From NCBI GenBank assembly GCA_902702965.1, contig CACRXP010000143.1:901023-965022 (forward strand): a DNA stretch of 64,000 nt, written 5' to 3'. The notes under the pieces were generated by a model. It did not search any database and was not told the origin of the DNA. It saw only the letters and a list, made by a program, of their open reading frames with translations. This DNA is from Spirometra erinaceieuropaei. Its lineage: Eukaryota > Platyhelminthes > Cestoda > Diphyllobothriidea > Diphyllobothriidae. Position 1 is the first letter of the stretch, and each line of letters opens with the position of its first letter. The translations under genes were made by a program, and so were the position numbers. Below are positions 35,501-47,747 of this stretch, one piece after another.

Positions 35501-38246
35501 CCTTCGGGTTGCTGCTCATTTGGCCGTCGCCTGAGCGCCCAACATCTGCTTCACTCGATGAAATGTCTGGGATAACCATTGGCTGCAAATAGGTTCACAA
35601 GGTACAATCATTCGGCGCTTTTATCTTCAGGCGTGCTGCAGTGTGTTTCGACTCTTTGGAATAGAGTGCGGACACAACTACGTTCGTGAGACAGAGAATG
35701 GTTGCTGTTTAAGTGTAGGATCTGTATCGTGTTGGTGGATTTTCGGAATACTGTAGTTTTCAGCTGTCCAGTGGTACACCGGCACACAAGTACGTCAAGG
35801 AAGGACAGTTGGTTGTTTGTCTCTGCTTTCATCGTAATTAGGATATTCGGGCCAACCGAGTTCATTAGTTCTTTTAGGTGCTCAATGTTAGTTGTTTTGA
35901 TGACGAAGGTGTCATCTACATAGCGTGTCCAGAACTTTGGTTGATACTTGGTGAACACTAAGTGTTCTACCCGTTGAAGATCTACTTCAGCACTTAAATA
36001 AACCTGTTTCGGAGAGCCTATCTTCATCTTCAAATAATCAACCCGCATCTCTCAACTTTGCCAACCTGAACAGGCTCAGATCTGTACACAGCATTCCGGG
36101 ACTACGAGAACGTCCAGGTGGACCAGGGTCTCATCTTGATTCTTGCTTATGCCGACAACATCACCTGGCCTGGAACTACCGCGAGCTGTAATCTGTTCTT
36201 TCCCGCTTATCAGGTCGGCGATTGAGCAGTAGCAAAATCGAAGTAGATCGTGGAATATCATATCTACCTTTGTTCCTCTCTCCCACCTACTGGCGTGTGT
36301 CAGGTTACGACCAGAGCAGTCCAGCTATGTCTGCTAAACACGCTTTTGCCCGCCGCTGACAACTAGCACCCTTGGACAATACTACATTTTCGATTTATGG
36401 ACCAACTCTCGAGTGTGGAACTTTACCAATGACGTTGCGGGCGTTATATTTAAGTCACTATCTCAGATGGTTCTGTCACATCACTGCTCGACCCAAAGGG
36501 GGGCTCATTTGCAATGGCATCTCTCTAAACCCCTGCTGGACTCGTTCTTTTCGGCCAGAAAATGAAACACCAGTTAGGCCAAGATTGGTGAGGGTCTAGT
36601 CGAAGGTCGTAGAACATGAGTCGTACCAGTCTTTGACCTCATGGAGCCTACAGTTGGCCAAATTGGCATTATTTTTAGCCGTCACCAGTACCAGTAGGTC
36701 GAATCTCGGACTTCTCTATCGTTTATCAAGGTCCACCTGGTACTTTTTCTCAGCTAGTTTTTGCGCAATTTACCGAAGGCTTTGTTCCGCTCGCTCAGAT
36801 ACGGTCAAAACACGCCCTTAGATAAGCTACTGCGTGTTCGGCTTGCATTTTCACCTGTACGGCTACCGGTCCCTCGCTCGTCTCCACCTAACATGATTGA
36901 TTTGAGCATTCACAAGTTTGTACCTCTGCTGTTATGTGCTGTGTAATGTACTTCTGGCTCGTCAATAAAATCCCTTTTTCTTCTCGTCAAGGGCACATTT
37001 TTCCCTTGGAAAGCCACCGCTCTGGGAAAGAATTCGATGAATGGGAAAGCCTTCCTCGAGAAACGGTAAGCTTATTTTTGAGTACCACGGCAAGCCATTT
37101 ACATTGCTCTATCCTCCTCGTTCTTGGTTATTAGTAGACCTTATGGGGTGGTGCATTTACTAGAACTTTAGTGCGGAACTCCTCAACCGCTATCATAATA
37201 CTGATGAGGTAAAATCTGCTAGGTTGACTATGGAGTGTTGCCTTCGGATCTGTATCTATCGACTGACATAACCATCTTCCCCGTTAGCATTTGCGGGATG
37301 TTTTTCAATCAGACCTGGCAACTCTACATTTATGGTTATTTGTTCTTTGTCTATTTGTTTGCTACTTGACCTTGGTTTTCTGATCGAACTTCCGTCTACT
37401 CCGCGTAATTTAGCCGCGGCCTTTTCGGCGTTACTTTCTTATGTATTCGATACATTTAGATCTTTAGGTCTATGCGCCTGATAGTTTCTTTAAGAATTCA
37501 CCACAGCCCATCAGTTGAAGGAAATTTCAGGTTTGGCAGATAATGATACCTCCCGAAAAGCACAGTGATGATAAGCGCTACTGAATTAATTTTAGTAGTG
37601 TCGGCATGTTACACAATAAGTGTACAATGCGGGACCACTTTTCTCTAACGTACGTCCTCCCCTGATGTGCGTCATGCTTTTCAAATTGGTGATTTTCAGA
37701 GCTGTTGGCTATCTTCGACTCAACTACAGTGATGGGAAAAGCACTCAATTTTTATACTCGAACGAGAGAGAAGTAGTTGCAGGGGAATCACCTTCCGTTC
37801 CGTGATTAAAACAGCCTGGAAAAGTAAACATGGTTAACTGTGTTCAGCTTAGAGCGTGATTCTCAGGTGAGAAGGGGACATCCGCTGCATGGTAGATGAG
37901 AAAAAAATCGTTTGGCATTCCTCAAAATTTGCCTACGCTCTAACCGTTTCCTGGTTGGATCGTTTGTGTCTGTCACAGTCGTTGTTATAAACTCGTATAT
38001 GACCTTTCATATCCACCTGCCCCTCCGAATTCATCCGGTAATGGCGGTTTTTCTTCTCTGGTCTACTTTAGACACAGCGACAAACTAGAACTGGAGGACG
38101 CTGTACATGCTGCCATTCTGACCCTAAAGGAAAGTTTTGAGGGCCAGATGACGGAAAACAACATCGAAATCGCCGTCTGCAACGAGAAGGGCTTTCGCAT
38201 TCTGGAGCCGTCCGAGATTAAGGACTATCTAGCCACCATTCCCTAG
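29583..38246 (+). CDS. PSMA2: 20S proteasome subunit alpha type-2
   Basis: Structural alpha-ring subunit of the 20S proteasome. Five exons: 29583-29620, 29654-29986, 32138-32225, 36992-37065 and 38072-38246 (stop 38244-38246). They join in frame at GT-AG sites to 235 aa; the human protein has 234. The start [13 protein letters not shown] followed by [12 protein letters not shown] is the alpha-subunit N-terminal signature that gates the pore. Further landmarks are [79 protein letters not shown] and [20 protein letters not shown]. Alpha subunits lack the N-terminal catalytic Thr of beta subunits, as here. Introns are 33, 2151, 4766 and 1006 bp. The 5' end faces away from CDC37, about 6.9 kb from it. 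The exon 4 segment GTFFPWKA is a slight variant of the usual GAYFAWKA. Confidence 0.96.
29621..29653 (+). other. Micro-intron, PSMA2 intron 1 (33 nt)
   Basis: Begins GTAAGTCATCC and ends AATAAATCAG, between ...SLTTF and PSGKL. The split codon AG|T gives Ser. Retention gives an immediate TAA stop. Confidence 0.92.
29987..32137. other. PSMA2 intron 2
   Basis: 2151-bp intron from GTATGT to TTTCTTAG. No repeat family from elsewhere in the window and no coding domain were recognised. Confidence 0.6.
32226..34600. other. PSMA2 intron 3, 5' half
   Basis: Intronic sequence starting GTAAGT. Frames up to 158 codons occur, but the longest simply extends exon 3 into the intron. No family recognised. 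Confidence 0.5.
34660..34720 (+). repeat. Inverted partner of the Penelope-like 5' edge
   Basis: Contains AGATGAAGATAGGCTCTCCG and then ACAGGTTTATTTAAGTGCTGA, the same ~42 bp found in inverted orientation at 35990-36048, at the 5' edge of the Penelope-like relic. The pair encloses about 1.3 kb. Confidence 0.8.
35118..36048 (-). pseudogene. Penelope-like element: RT core plus GIY-YIG endonuclease
   Basis: Minus-strand relic in PSMA2 intron 3. First part (36048-35608): [16 protein letters not shown] contains the RT catalytic YVDD, followed by [13 protein letters not shown] and [13 protein letters not shown], a Penelope-type thumb. After an in-frame TGA and a frame change, the second part (35588-35118) has [23 protein letters not shown] and [19 protein letters not shown] (GIY-YIG core), then [13 protein letters not shown] motifs upstream of YVDD are missing, and the normal C-terminal tail is cut off after NLEA. 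The relic is truncated at both ends and inactive. Confidence 0.9.
36062..36991. other. PSMA2 intron 3, 3' end
   Basis: From the 5' edge of the Penelope relic to the acceptor CTCGTCAAG before exon 4. No recognised gene or repeat. Confidence 0.5.
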
Positions 38247-39539
38247 GGCATTCTCTAGTCCTTCACCTGACCACATTTTGTGTACCTATCCAGTGCCCGA
38301 TGCAGCCCTCCCCCATATCCACGCTCTCCAACTGTGCGCCTTGTTCCTTCTGGTCTTAATTTTGTTGGAATGAGTAGGTGAGAAAACTGCCATCGTTGTG
38401 TCAAGCGAATGCTCATTGGGCGTTGTCAAGGTTATCCGGGGAAACTGGAACGAAAAAGCAGGGTACTTTGAGAACCATTGGCGGTTGGGCGAGGAAGTTT
38501 GTGTTCATTTCAACCGCACCGGTTCCACTCCGGCAGATTCCAGGGTCCAACGTATGGCAGTTGGCCTTCTTAATCAACGACAACCACATCCATTGGATTC
38601 TTTGTGTCCTGAGTAATACTCAGAGCACTTCGGTAGTCCGTGTCACTGCGCTTTCGGGAGTGACCGACGTATCCATTCTTAACCTAAAATTGCGTTAGCG
38701 ATGGGAGAAATTAGTGTTGCTCTTGTCGTATTGTAAGCGATTAATGTGGGTGGTTGGAGCCGTGGCGTGCTTTAAGCAGACGAGTCGGGTCCATCAGTCT
38801 GTTTGCGGTGGGCGTCGAGACCTCAGTCGTGACAGGGCGTGGCGTTGATGAGACCAGGTTGCGCAACTGCCGGTCTCACATTGAAGCCCCTAACACGGCC
38901 TGCTGGCGTGGTCTGCTTGGTCTTAGTCTGGCTTTTTCACACGAGTTGGGGTGTTGTAGACACCTGCGGTGGTAGGCTGAGTCCGAAGAATCGTGTTGGC
39001 CGTACGTAGAAACTGACAGTCCGATCGTCGCGAGCGACGACATCCACAGTGTGTCCCGCCTAGCGGGTGCAGCACTTGTGACTTGCACGTGAAGTAGTCA
39101 GACTTGCGCAGCATCTGTCACCTCCCTCATCCACCTTGCTCCAATGTCAACATGATCGGAGACGGTCGCGGACACAGTGGCTGGTGAAGCTTTACGGTCC
39201 GCGTGCATGTCGCACATGACCTGGTCTCCATTCTAGATGTACCAGGCTCGATTCGGACCTCACGTAAGTGAGGATGTCACAAGGCCCACATTTAGGGCTC
39301 ACTGCAGCCTGGCTGTCAGTCCTGAGAAAGGTCAAGTTATCCTGTCAGTTGGTAATCTCCTGAGTCGCGACTTACTGCGGCGCAGGTAGATCAGACTATC
39401 TAGAGTTGAGGATGCGTTGATGTGTCACTTGAATGGGTTTCCTGGTGTTCGTTTCGTTCACCCCTCTGAGTCGCCAGTCGACTGTTCGACCCTGTCAAAC
39501 AACAGACGATGAGACAGGCGTAATGTCCAACGAAGCCAA
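38247..39539. other. 3' flank of PSMA2, then GC-rich tract
   Basis: The first several hundred bp presumably include the PSMA2 3' untranslated region; no canonical AATAAA was seen close to the stop. From about 38750 the sequence becomes GC-rich, and it runs into repeat family R. No coding domain recognised. Confidence 0.4.
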
Positions 39540-39800
39540 ACCGTTCGTCTGTGTGTACCGGCGATTCGACCGTCGTTGCCGGCGATGTCTAATGTGTGCT
39601 TCACAGCGAGATGAGTCAGGCACGGTGACTTGCGCGCGAATTAGTTTAGTGAGAGTCGACTTTCGCAGCATTTACCGCACTCTCTCCCCAACTGGACCCA
39701 ACGTTAAGACAGTCAAGAAGACCGGAGGCGGGAGAGGGCGCAGGTGGCTGGCACGGTCGGGCCCGCACTTGGGTGTACCACTACATCTGGTCCACAATAA
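39540..39800 (+). repeat. Interspersed repeat family R, copy R2
   Basis: Contains GATTCGACCGTCGTTGCC, GGCGATGTCTAATGTGTG, CATTTACCGCACTCTC and GACAGTCAAGAAGACCGGAG. These match R1, R4 and R5. It abuts the 3' end of the LINE on the opposite strand. Confidence 0.65.
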
Positions 39801-39859
39801 ACTTGGCCGGAACGGTGCGATGGTGTGGTACAACTGGCGGTTGTCTACCACAGGTTTTA

Positions 39860-42800
39860 ATGGACGCGCAGGTGGCCTAATACACACATGCGGTGAATAA
39901 ATGTGCGAGTGCAATGTGGGGACAGTGGGGACGCATGCGGTGAACGTAGGTTGCTACTCCAGGCACTGGTCTGTCCGATGGATCCGCAAGTGACCGACCA
40001 GGCCGAGGCGTAAGGTGAGCGTACGATCACAATGAGGACAAGTATGAACCGAGTCAACATCGCTGGAGGTGGGGATGTTGGTGATGTTTGAAGTTGGCGA
40101 GACTTCGCCACATCGGTGGGAGGGGGGTAGTACCTGAATACGTGGTGGTGGTGGTGGTGATGATGATGCTGGCCGCTACGGTCGACTCAGGGGCTGGGGC
40201 AGGACAGATGATTTCGGTGGCGGCGGCGGCACAGCAACCGCGTGATCAGCGATGACGGGGGTAGTCGTCGTCGCGGAGTCTGCAGCAGGAGGGAGAGTGG
40301 CGGAAGAAGTAGACGTCGGATTGTTGGCGCATTGAGTCCGAGGGTGTCCTGTAAAACCGATTTACATCCGGAACGTCCACTGACACCTTGCCTAAGAATG
40401 GCGTGGATGCTGAGGATTCCGGCCCGTTCCAGGACTTCCGTGTCCATGATCCTGTCCTGCCATCTCCGAAGGCAGTTGAGGTGGAAGTGGTTGTGCTTCC
40501 TGCCATGGTTTGCGTAGACGGTCCAGGTCTCCATACAGGAGTATCAGAAAGACGACGGGCTTGTAAACCGTCAGTTGGATGTTCAGTTGGACACCGTAAC
40601 GATTCCACACGAAGACTTGCAGCCGGCTAAAGGCCTGCCTGACTTTAGAGAGTCGGCGGCCGCCTCATCGTAGAGATTTGGGCTGCGCAAGAGTGTGCCT
40701 CATAGGTAGGCAGTTATCCAAGGTTTGGAGTTCGTTGCCGTCAACAGTGATCCGAAAAGTGTTATATGTCCAGTCACGGTTGGTGCATGACCACCGCTTA
40801 GTCCGCGTCGATTGTCGGGCTGAAGTTGTCACAAGTGGTGGTGAAAAGATCCGTGCTCTCTTACGTGCCCCCTCCACTTGTTGTTTTAAGAACGCAATCG
40901 TCGGTGAAGAGAAGTTCGTGATCGGCAGTTCTTGATACACCCGAGGATTGAGTAGTTGTCCCCCCATCCTGTTGGATCTCAGGACGTTTCTCACGGGAGG
41001 CGTTCATTAGCATGACAGAGAACATGAGACTGAAGAGGGTAGGCGCGATGACGCAGCCCTGCTTCACTCCTTTGGTCACTACGAGCGCCTTTGAGACGGT
41101 TCCATTGTCTGTGACTCGCGCCATCATGCCATCGTGGAGCTGACGCACCATCTGGGTAAGTCGCTCGGGACAGCCGGATTTTTACATAATTTCTCGCAGT
41201 CCTTCGCTATTCACCGTGTGGAAGGCTTTCGTCAGGTATACGAAGGTACAGTAGACATGGATCCGCATCTCCTGCAACTTCGTTTACAGCAGGCGGGCGG
41301 CAAACATCACGTCGATGGTGCCGTGGTGACTGCGGAAGCCTCGACGGCCTTCCGGCAGGAGACCCTGCTCCAGATGGTTGTTGTGACGGTTGAAAAGAAT
41401 GCGAACGGAGACTTTTCCGACGATGTTGAGCAGCAGGATTCCTCTGTGATTGTCTGTGTTGCCTGTAGAGATGGACGTTTGAGGCGTCCTTGAAATCCTG
41501 CGGGACTTGTCCTTGACGCCACATCTAGAAAGGCGCGCCAGCTGATTCATAAGTTGGGACCGCTGTGCCTGTAAATCTCACCAGGGATCGCGTCTGATCT
41601 GGGGAAGTTCCCGCTGGAGAGGTGCTGTACGGCCCTGAAGGTTTCGTGGACAGTGGGCCGGAGGTCGAGGTTGGCGTTGATTTCCACTGGAGGCAGACGG
41701 GCGGTGGCGGCGTCGGAGATGGTGGAGGGACGGTTGAGGACGCCTCTGAAGTGTTCGGCCGATTGCTACAGAATTTGCGCTTTCTCAGTGAGTAGGGTAA
41801 TTCCGTCGTCGATGAGAAGAAGAGCGGTTCATTTGACTGTGCGACCGTAGACAACATTGATAGCAGCAAGGAGGTTCTTTCGTTTGCTGTGGCCCGCGTA
41901 TCCTTGGATTTTCTCAGTCTTACGAACCGTCCAGGAGTTTCGCATCTTCTGCAGTCGCTGTTTCCTAGGATGGAGACTGGGGTAGAAGGCTGTCTTGTTT
42001 GCATCGGTGGGACGATTAACGTCGGCAACGTGCCCGGCTGAGGACAGTTGTGGCGATCGACTGGACTGTGTCCCTCAGTTGGTTGGTTCTCCACGGAGTC
42101 GTCATCGTCCGTTGTGACTGAAAGGTTGACTAGCATCTGAGCTAGTTCACTGCTGAAATGGAGGTGGGGAGAAGGCAAACACAACAAAGCAGTATTCAAC
42201 CTACCTTTGAATCACTTACCTTGAGGTCTTCTGGGTAGGTGTAGGCGGATCCTCGTCCTGGAGACGACGATGCGACGGTCGGTCTATCCGTTGGCACCCG
42301 GGGTCGCCTTTGTCCCCAGCACGTCCTGTTGATCCCGCCTCCGAACGAGGAGATAGTCCAGCAGGTGTCAGTGTCGCGATCGAGGTGAATCCAGGTCACC
42401 TTCTTCCGGATCGGAAGGCGGAGTAAAGTGTTGGTCGGCGTGGGGCAGTGCTCTGCGCAGGTTCGTAGGGAGAGCAGGCCGTTGTCATTGGAGCCGCCGA
42501 GACCATGCAGACCTAGTCCTCCTCCCCAGGCAGCATGATCTGTCCCGACGTGGACGCTGAAGTCAGCAAAGCCAATCACCTTATCGGCTTTCGGCACAGA
42601 CGCCAGGAGGGCGTACAGGTCCTCGTAGAATTGGTTCTTTGCCTCGTCAGAGCTGGCCATCAGGGGGCGTAGACGCCGATGATTGTGGCGAATCTGTTTC
42701 CCCCAAGAGTTTAGCGAAGCCTCATCAGACGATCGTTGATACCCTGCGTCAGACAGGCCAGTCATCCCACGGTGTCGTTCCGAGTGGTAAAGACGACGAC

Positions 42801-43585
42801 TGTACCCCGTCGCCCTGCTCTGGGGCGGCCGCTCCAGAAGAATGCGTAGTCGACACCCACCTCCTCCAGTTCACCTTGTTCGGAGGACCGGGTCTCGCTG
42901 AGTGCGACGATGTCCACCTTGGAGCGCGTCACTTCCTGAGCGAATAGCGCCGTCCTTCGTTCCAGTCAGTTGCTCCTGCGATTGTCTAAACGGAGAACGA
43001 ACATTCCAGGCTGCCAGAGTGAACGGACTCACCCTACCAACCTGTGGGGTGGTACGGAGGGGAGGAGCAAGGAGAAGAGAGAGAGAGAGTATTTTGCCTT
43101 GTGTTTTAATTTCGACCGTATGTGTAGCAGTCTGCAAACCACGGTCTGCACTTTTTCTAACCCCGTCCCCCCGTGGAAAAACAGTGCTTTCCCTAAATAG
43201 GGCTGCTTTGTCGTCCCAGACGTTTACCGCTCTCCACTATGGGTCACGTATTACTTTATTGGGAGAACGAGCCAATTGGTCTAGACCGTCTACTTGATTG
43301 CATGCCGTCCTCGCCGTAGGTTTTTTCGACCGTGTGGAAAAAGAAGAGAGTAGAGAGTAGGCAGAGTAGATAGTAGAGATGAAAAGGGAATGAAAAGGTT
43401 ATGGACGTGATGGAGAGAGGGGAAGGAGAGCAGCGTTGTCGTGTGTGGGGATACACATGGATTCCCTTACCCCGTCCGGCCCGCCGGTCGAGGCGGTTAC
43501 CCGGCCGTGGCCGTTAAGCAGAGCCTGGCTTCGAGGAGTCACATGTGAGAGCAGAGGGCCAGTTAATGGACGCCAGACGTAGTCA
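39860..43585 (-). pseudogene. LINE with APE endonuclease, RT and zinc-finger tail (broken)
   Basis: Near full-length non-LTR retrotransposon on the minus strand, scarred by frameshifts. The 5' leader (43585-43260) matches the deleted copy at 15393. The endonuclease (about 42765-42196) includes [18 protein letters not shown], a degraded catalytic loop [15 protein letters not shown] and [11 protein letters not shown] linker follows (42199-41525). The RT (about 41550-40861) has DNHRGILLLNIVGKVSVRIL, LLPEGRRGFRSHHG, GVKQGCVIAPTLFSLMFS and the catalytic box ELLFTDDCVL. The C-terminal part has NRYGVQLNIQLTVYKPVV, then finger segments TCPHCDRTLTLRLGLVGHLR and RTFIHRMCVLGHLRVH near 40060-39860. Craniofacial-development-protein-2-like RTE-type LINEs have this layout. 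Inactive. Confidence 0.85.
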
Positions 43586-44972
43586 ACACGCGTAAGCAAG
43601 TGAGCGACCTACTATGACCATCGTGTTGACCCACAACTGAACACCCCTACATCCCCTGTGTGTGTGACACATACATGGTCTCCACCCCCGGTGTGCTAGG
43701 AGGCCTCGGATCTCGCAAAGAAACCACTCGGTCACACCAACAAAACCTTTGGAATCCTCTTTAAACACATAAGATCATTCAGGAGGATTCAAAAAGACAG
43801 ATGTGAGTTGTCGCGTACCTTCCCATCCGATCCTCAAGAAATGTGTTCATATATCTGCGCCTCTAGAACCGCAAGGGAGACCCGCAGAGCACATTCACAA
43901 AGCCACGGCATTGCTTCCTACATTCCACGAATATTTATTGAGCAACAGGATATATTGTTACGAAACCGAGTTTCGCTACCAACGCTCGGTCAGAGAGGTT
44001 GTCGCACCCAAAGGAGTTAGCGTACCAACTGGATGTGAGTGAAGAACCCGACCTTTTTCATAGGAGTTACTGCCACAACTTCCCGTCCTCCTCCCTTAAC
44101 TGCACACGCCAAAAAAACCAGGAGCTCCAGCTCGTGAGGGGGGGGGGCAGAGCTATTGTCTTAGATCCTCATGACGCTGACTGTCAACGAAACAGGCCTT
44201 GATTTACTTGAATTCTGACTGCACTAGAATATTTGCCTGACATGCCTCACAATCTCGGCGCCAGATGACTCAGTCTCGTTTCCGAGGGGGAAAACTCTCT
44301 GAAAGACCCCTGTGTGAATCTAACATCATCAGCTTACTAGAACGGCCGTCGTCGATATCATAATCTCTTGCAGAATGTGCCAATCCATTTACGATAGTTA
44401 GTATGCCGAACATGATTCCAAATTCATGCTGCGACCACGTTTCACTACACAATGGTGACCCTCAGGTATATGGCCCTGCTAGATGGCACAGATATAACTG
44501 GCCGCATTTCATTCTGAAGTCCTACAGCCCTCACGACCCGCAGCGTAGAAACATGCGATAAGCAGGAAGGACAGAAAGTCTGTGGCCCAGTTCTGACGTA
44601 TTCATACAACAGTCCCACGGCCAAGAAGCCTTGGAACCTCGGTCGGCCTACAGAAACTGCCGAGTTTGCAGCATGGTTTGCTGGCCGTTATAAGGAAGCT
44701 GAAAACTGCATTTCTAGTAACCCATTTGAATAAGAGACCTTAAAATGCAGGCATCGGTTTGCGTCTACCAGATTCTGATTGCAGGGAGCGGAGAACGCTC
44801 TTTGAAACATGGAAAGACCAATAAGCATGTATCTGTGAATGCAGTTTTTACATCCATGTTGTGCCTCCCCTTTCTCCCTCCCTCTTCCTCCTCCTTCTCC
44901 CTCTCCCTCGCTCGGGAATGTTGTATTGCAAGGTGATTGGGCCGACGTCTCCAACTCCTGCATGGTTAGTAA
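43586..44972. other. Gene-poor stretch
   Basis: No gene recognised. A pyrimidine-rich run (CTCCCTCCCTCTTCCTCC) lies near 44880-44910 and a G run at 44138-44146. Confidence 0.4.
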
Positions 44973-45893
44973 CTACATTCTGTGACCGCTCTCATGCAAT
45001 TTGCGCCGAAATTCTGAAATGCGTTTTGGATTAGGAAGGATTACGTAGGCGGGTTTGTAATATTGATTATCATGTGGGCACAAGCCGATGATATTTCAGA
45101 CTCGCCAAGATAGCTTTCGAGTGCTCTTCTTTCTGATCACATGTGAAAATTGCCCTTGGCAAAAGTGAATACTTACGTGGTATGCATGTTCCACATGATG
45201 GCCTTTAAAGTGCACTTCATAGGAAGCGTGCACAGAAAATATGCTTTTTTTGTTCGTTCGGTAGCAAATGACGTCGTCCTTACATTTTATACACAAAGAA
45301 AGGATATATTTAAGTTGTAAAAAAGTTTTTCAGTTCCCGAATAATTTTGTGCCAGATCAGCCGGCATACACTTTCCGTGTATAAAAAATCATATATTTCC
45401 TTATGCCTTTCAGAAGATACCATATAGAGTTCACAAAATTTTGCAATTGGTTCGGACTTCATGAGAAGCACTAATAATTGGACAGGTACGGTGCTGTGCG
45501 AGTGGACACTGCACGGCTTTAAAAAGTTTCCCAGCAAGTAACTTTTTAAAACCGAAAAGTGCTCTTTCTTTGATTAGAAAATACAAAGACGACGTGATTT
45601 GATACCAAATGAGTGAAAGAAAACACATTTTTGTGCATGGTTTTTTAATAAAATATGTATTGATTTATAGAGCCACAGAAAATCAGCGCGCAAAATGCAT
45701 ACTACTTAAGCAGGCATTTTGACGAGGCGATTTAAAAGAAAAACTTCTAAAAGCCGACAACATGACACGTTCAAAATATTATAGGGGTATGCTGTGTGAT
45801 GAGTAATATTGCAACCCCATCTAAGTAATCCTTCTAATTCGGAAAAGCATTTCAGAATTTCGGCTAACAGTTCATGTGATCTGTCACTCATTA
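44973..45893. mobile_element. Fold-back MITE, diverged copy I
   Basis: Both arms are recognisable but heavily diverged. The left has GCCGAAATTCTGAAATGCG and the right GCATTTCAGAATTTCGGC, with arm-internal GCACAAAAA and CATACTACTTAAG blocks. The centre contains TACCATATAGAGTTCAC, in copy B orientation. The outermost bases no longer match CAGTAGGTGGG. Older subfamily with copy E. Confidence 0.7.
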
Positions 45894-46243
45894 TAACTTT
45901 AGTTGCTCACGCATTTACATGGAACAAATCATCATCCATTGATTTTGAAGTAATAATGCCGATCGGTCTGAAATACATGAGCTAATCTTGTCGTTTATCA
46001 ACCACGTTGTTCTTCAAATAGCCTGTTCAGGATGATTGGGATTCCTAATTGTTTTTTTCATTGAAACTGATGTCAAGACTCTTTCTTGACCGACTTCTTA
46101 CAGGCATACAGATCTCGTCACAGGCACTTGGTGGAGCTGCGTCGATAGGCAACGTCTCATCCCATTCGAAGTAAGGACATTTACAAGTGTAGATATAGAA
46201 ACTAGAGATCTGGGGGAACGCGATCATGCCGACGGACGGTATG
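45894..46243. other. Spacer, nothing recognised
   Basis: No motif or repeat recognised. Confidence 0.4.
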
Positions 46244-46249
46244 CTAGCG

Positions 46250-46890
46250 TCTACTTAGGTAAACTTCGGGTATCGCCCTAAATGACCGGTATACACTGGA
46301 GAGCAATCCACGCAGGCAATATGATATGTAGCACTGCGCTTGTATTCCCCTGGTATTAAGTCCCTGACTCGAGACAGAACTGCCTGCAAGCTTGTGTGAC
46401 GAGTAAATAACAGCGTCATTGAACTGTTGCGATTTGTTAGTGCTTCCGGGTCGACCCTCCACCGTTCGTTTCTGGCTTTCGCGCCTAAGACAGTTTTTAT
46501 CGAAGGTCGTTGGATACCCTCGCGATTACAGTGAGTCATAGAAATGAGTCGATCAGTTCTTGGGCAGACTCATTTTGAAATCCTACTCGAAGATGCGGCG
46601 TTAGAAGCTCCCGAAAAACCCCCGGTTTTGTCGACGGGAAATTCCTTGTGAAGGTCCCATCCAGTCATTGTAGGCTAACATCCAGAACTGAAATGTGACC
46701 CTCTGGGGACCCTTCATTCTATTTAGCATCCAGTGGGTGCATTCAGCCCCGTGTCTTATAATGACCACAAAAGCGTCATTGCGATGCGGAGTCTTGTCGT
46801 CCAAATCGTCCACGATATTCTTCCCCTGTCCATCGCAAAACCTCTCGAAATCACAGCTATTATTGAGGTAAAGACGAAGCGTCTCTGTCA
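46250..46890 (-). pseudogene. Penelope-like element fragment (linker and start of GIY-YIG)
   Basis: Minus-strand translation contains SRVRDLIPGEYKRSATYHI then ACVDCSPVYTGHLGR, corresponding to the region before and through the GIY-YIG strands of a Penelope-like element (usual form YIGETGR). The preceding 46890-46600 is open and may be the linker. Short and broken; the family differs from the 3-kb and 35-kb copies. Confidence 0.6.
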
Positions 46891-46959
46891 CTCGATACTC
46901 TGACGTTTGTTTATTTATGCAATCATCTCACTACGTTTCACGGCTCTCTTATAATGTTT

Positions 46960-47010
46960 GAAATTAGTATCTGTAGAATAGCATTACCGACAAAGACAAG
47001 GGAGACTGGA
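46960..47010 (+). repeat. TIR/tRNA-like element (family 2), small fragment
   Basis: About 45 bp reading GTAGAATAGCATTACCGACA then AAGACAAGGGAGACTGGA, matching the internal block of copies S1-S4. Nothing else of the element is present. Confidence 0.7.
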
Positions 47011-47745
47011 TTGAAACATTCAATAGATAACTCCGGACGTATAGAGAGGAGCGGCTCAAAACTTCGCAAGAAACAACGCATTGGCAGAACCTGCTTCAGG
47101 GCCCGGCTAATTTTGTGGAACGCAAGGGAAATGTTAGCGATATAATGCGGACCGTTTGTCCGGTACCTGGGATGTCACGACAGCCGCTCGGCGAGGTCGT
47201 AGGTCGATAGCCCTGGGAGACAGTGCAGATATCGATCACACATCTGATTATTTGTACCTCTGTGAGGTCATTAGCGTAGGTGGTGCAAGACATACTGACG
47301 CTCATTAAGTCTGCGTCGCTTCGGTTCACGATTTTCAGTCCAGCATACCTGTCCATTCTGCGCTCTTCATTGTGGCTGAGTCAGACTATTTCATGACGTT
47401 GTTTTGCTGGAAAACATTTCTCTGCGCGCGACGTTAATCTAGATGGGCTTTGTTGTTGCGTTTGGACGAAGACTGTTCCAATCGGCATTCATCTTCTCCT
47501 GATAAGCCCATCGAGACCGCACGTGTCTTAGTTCAGAAACAAGGTTAGGTTGTAGCTTGCTGGACAGCAAATGTGTGGGGACTCTCAGCTGATGTGTGAA
47601 TCCTCCTAGCTTCAGGATTCAAATGTTCGCGTCTCAACCCGCATTATTTAGCACACCGAATCAAGGTTCAGGGATTAATTACCATAACTCGTAGTCTTTT
47701 TATAGATAATCAATTTCCCGGATGTGCCTTTAGCCAAGTCTGGGA
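47011..47745. other. Spacer, nothing recognised
   Basis: Short chance frames only. Confidence 0.4.
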
Positions 47746-47747
47746 TA

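Noticed and set aside
41525..42199. 224-codon open frame on the minus strand
   Set aside because: It is the linker between the endonuclease and RT of the broken LINE, not an independent gene.
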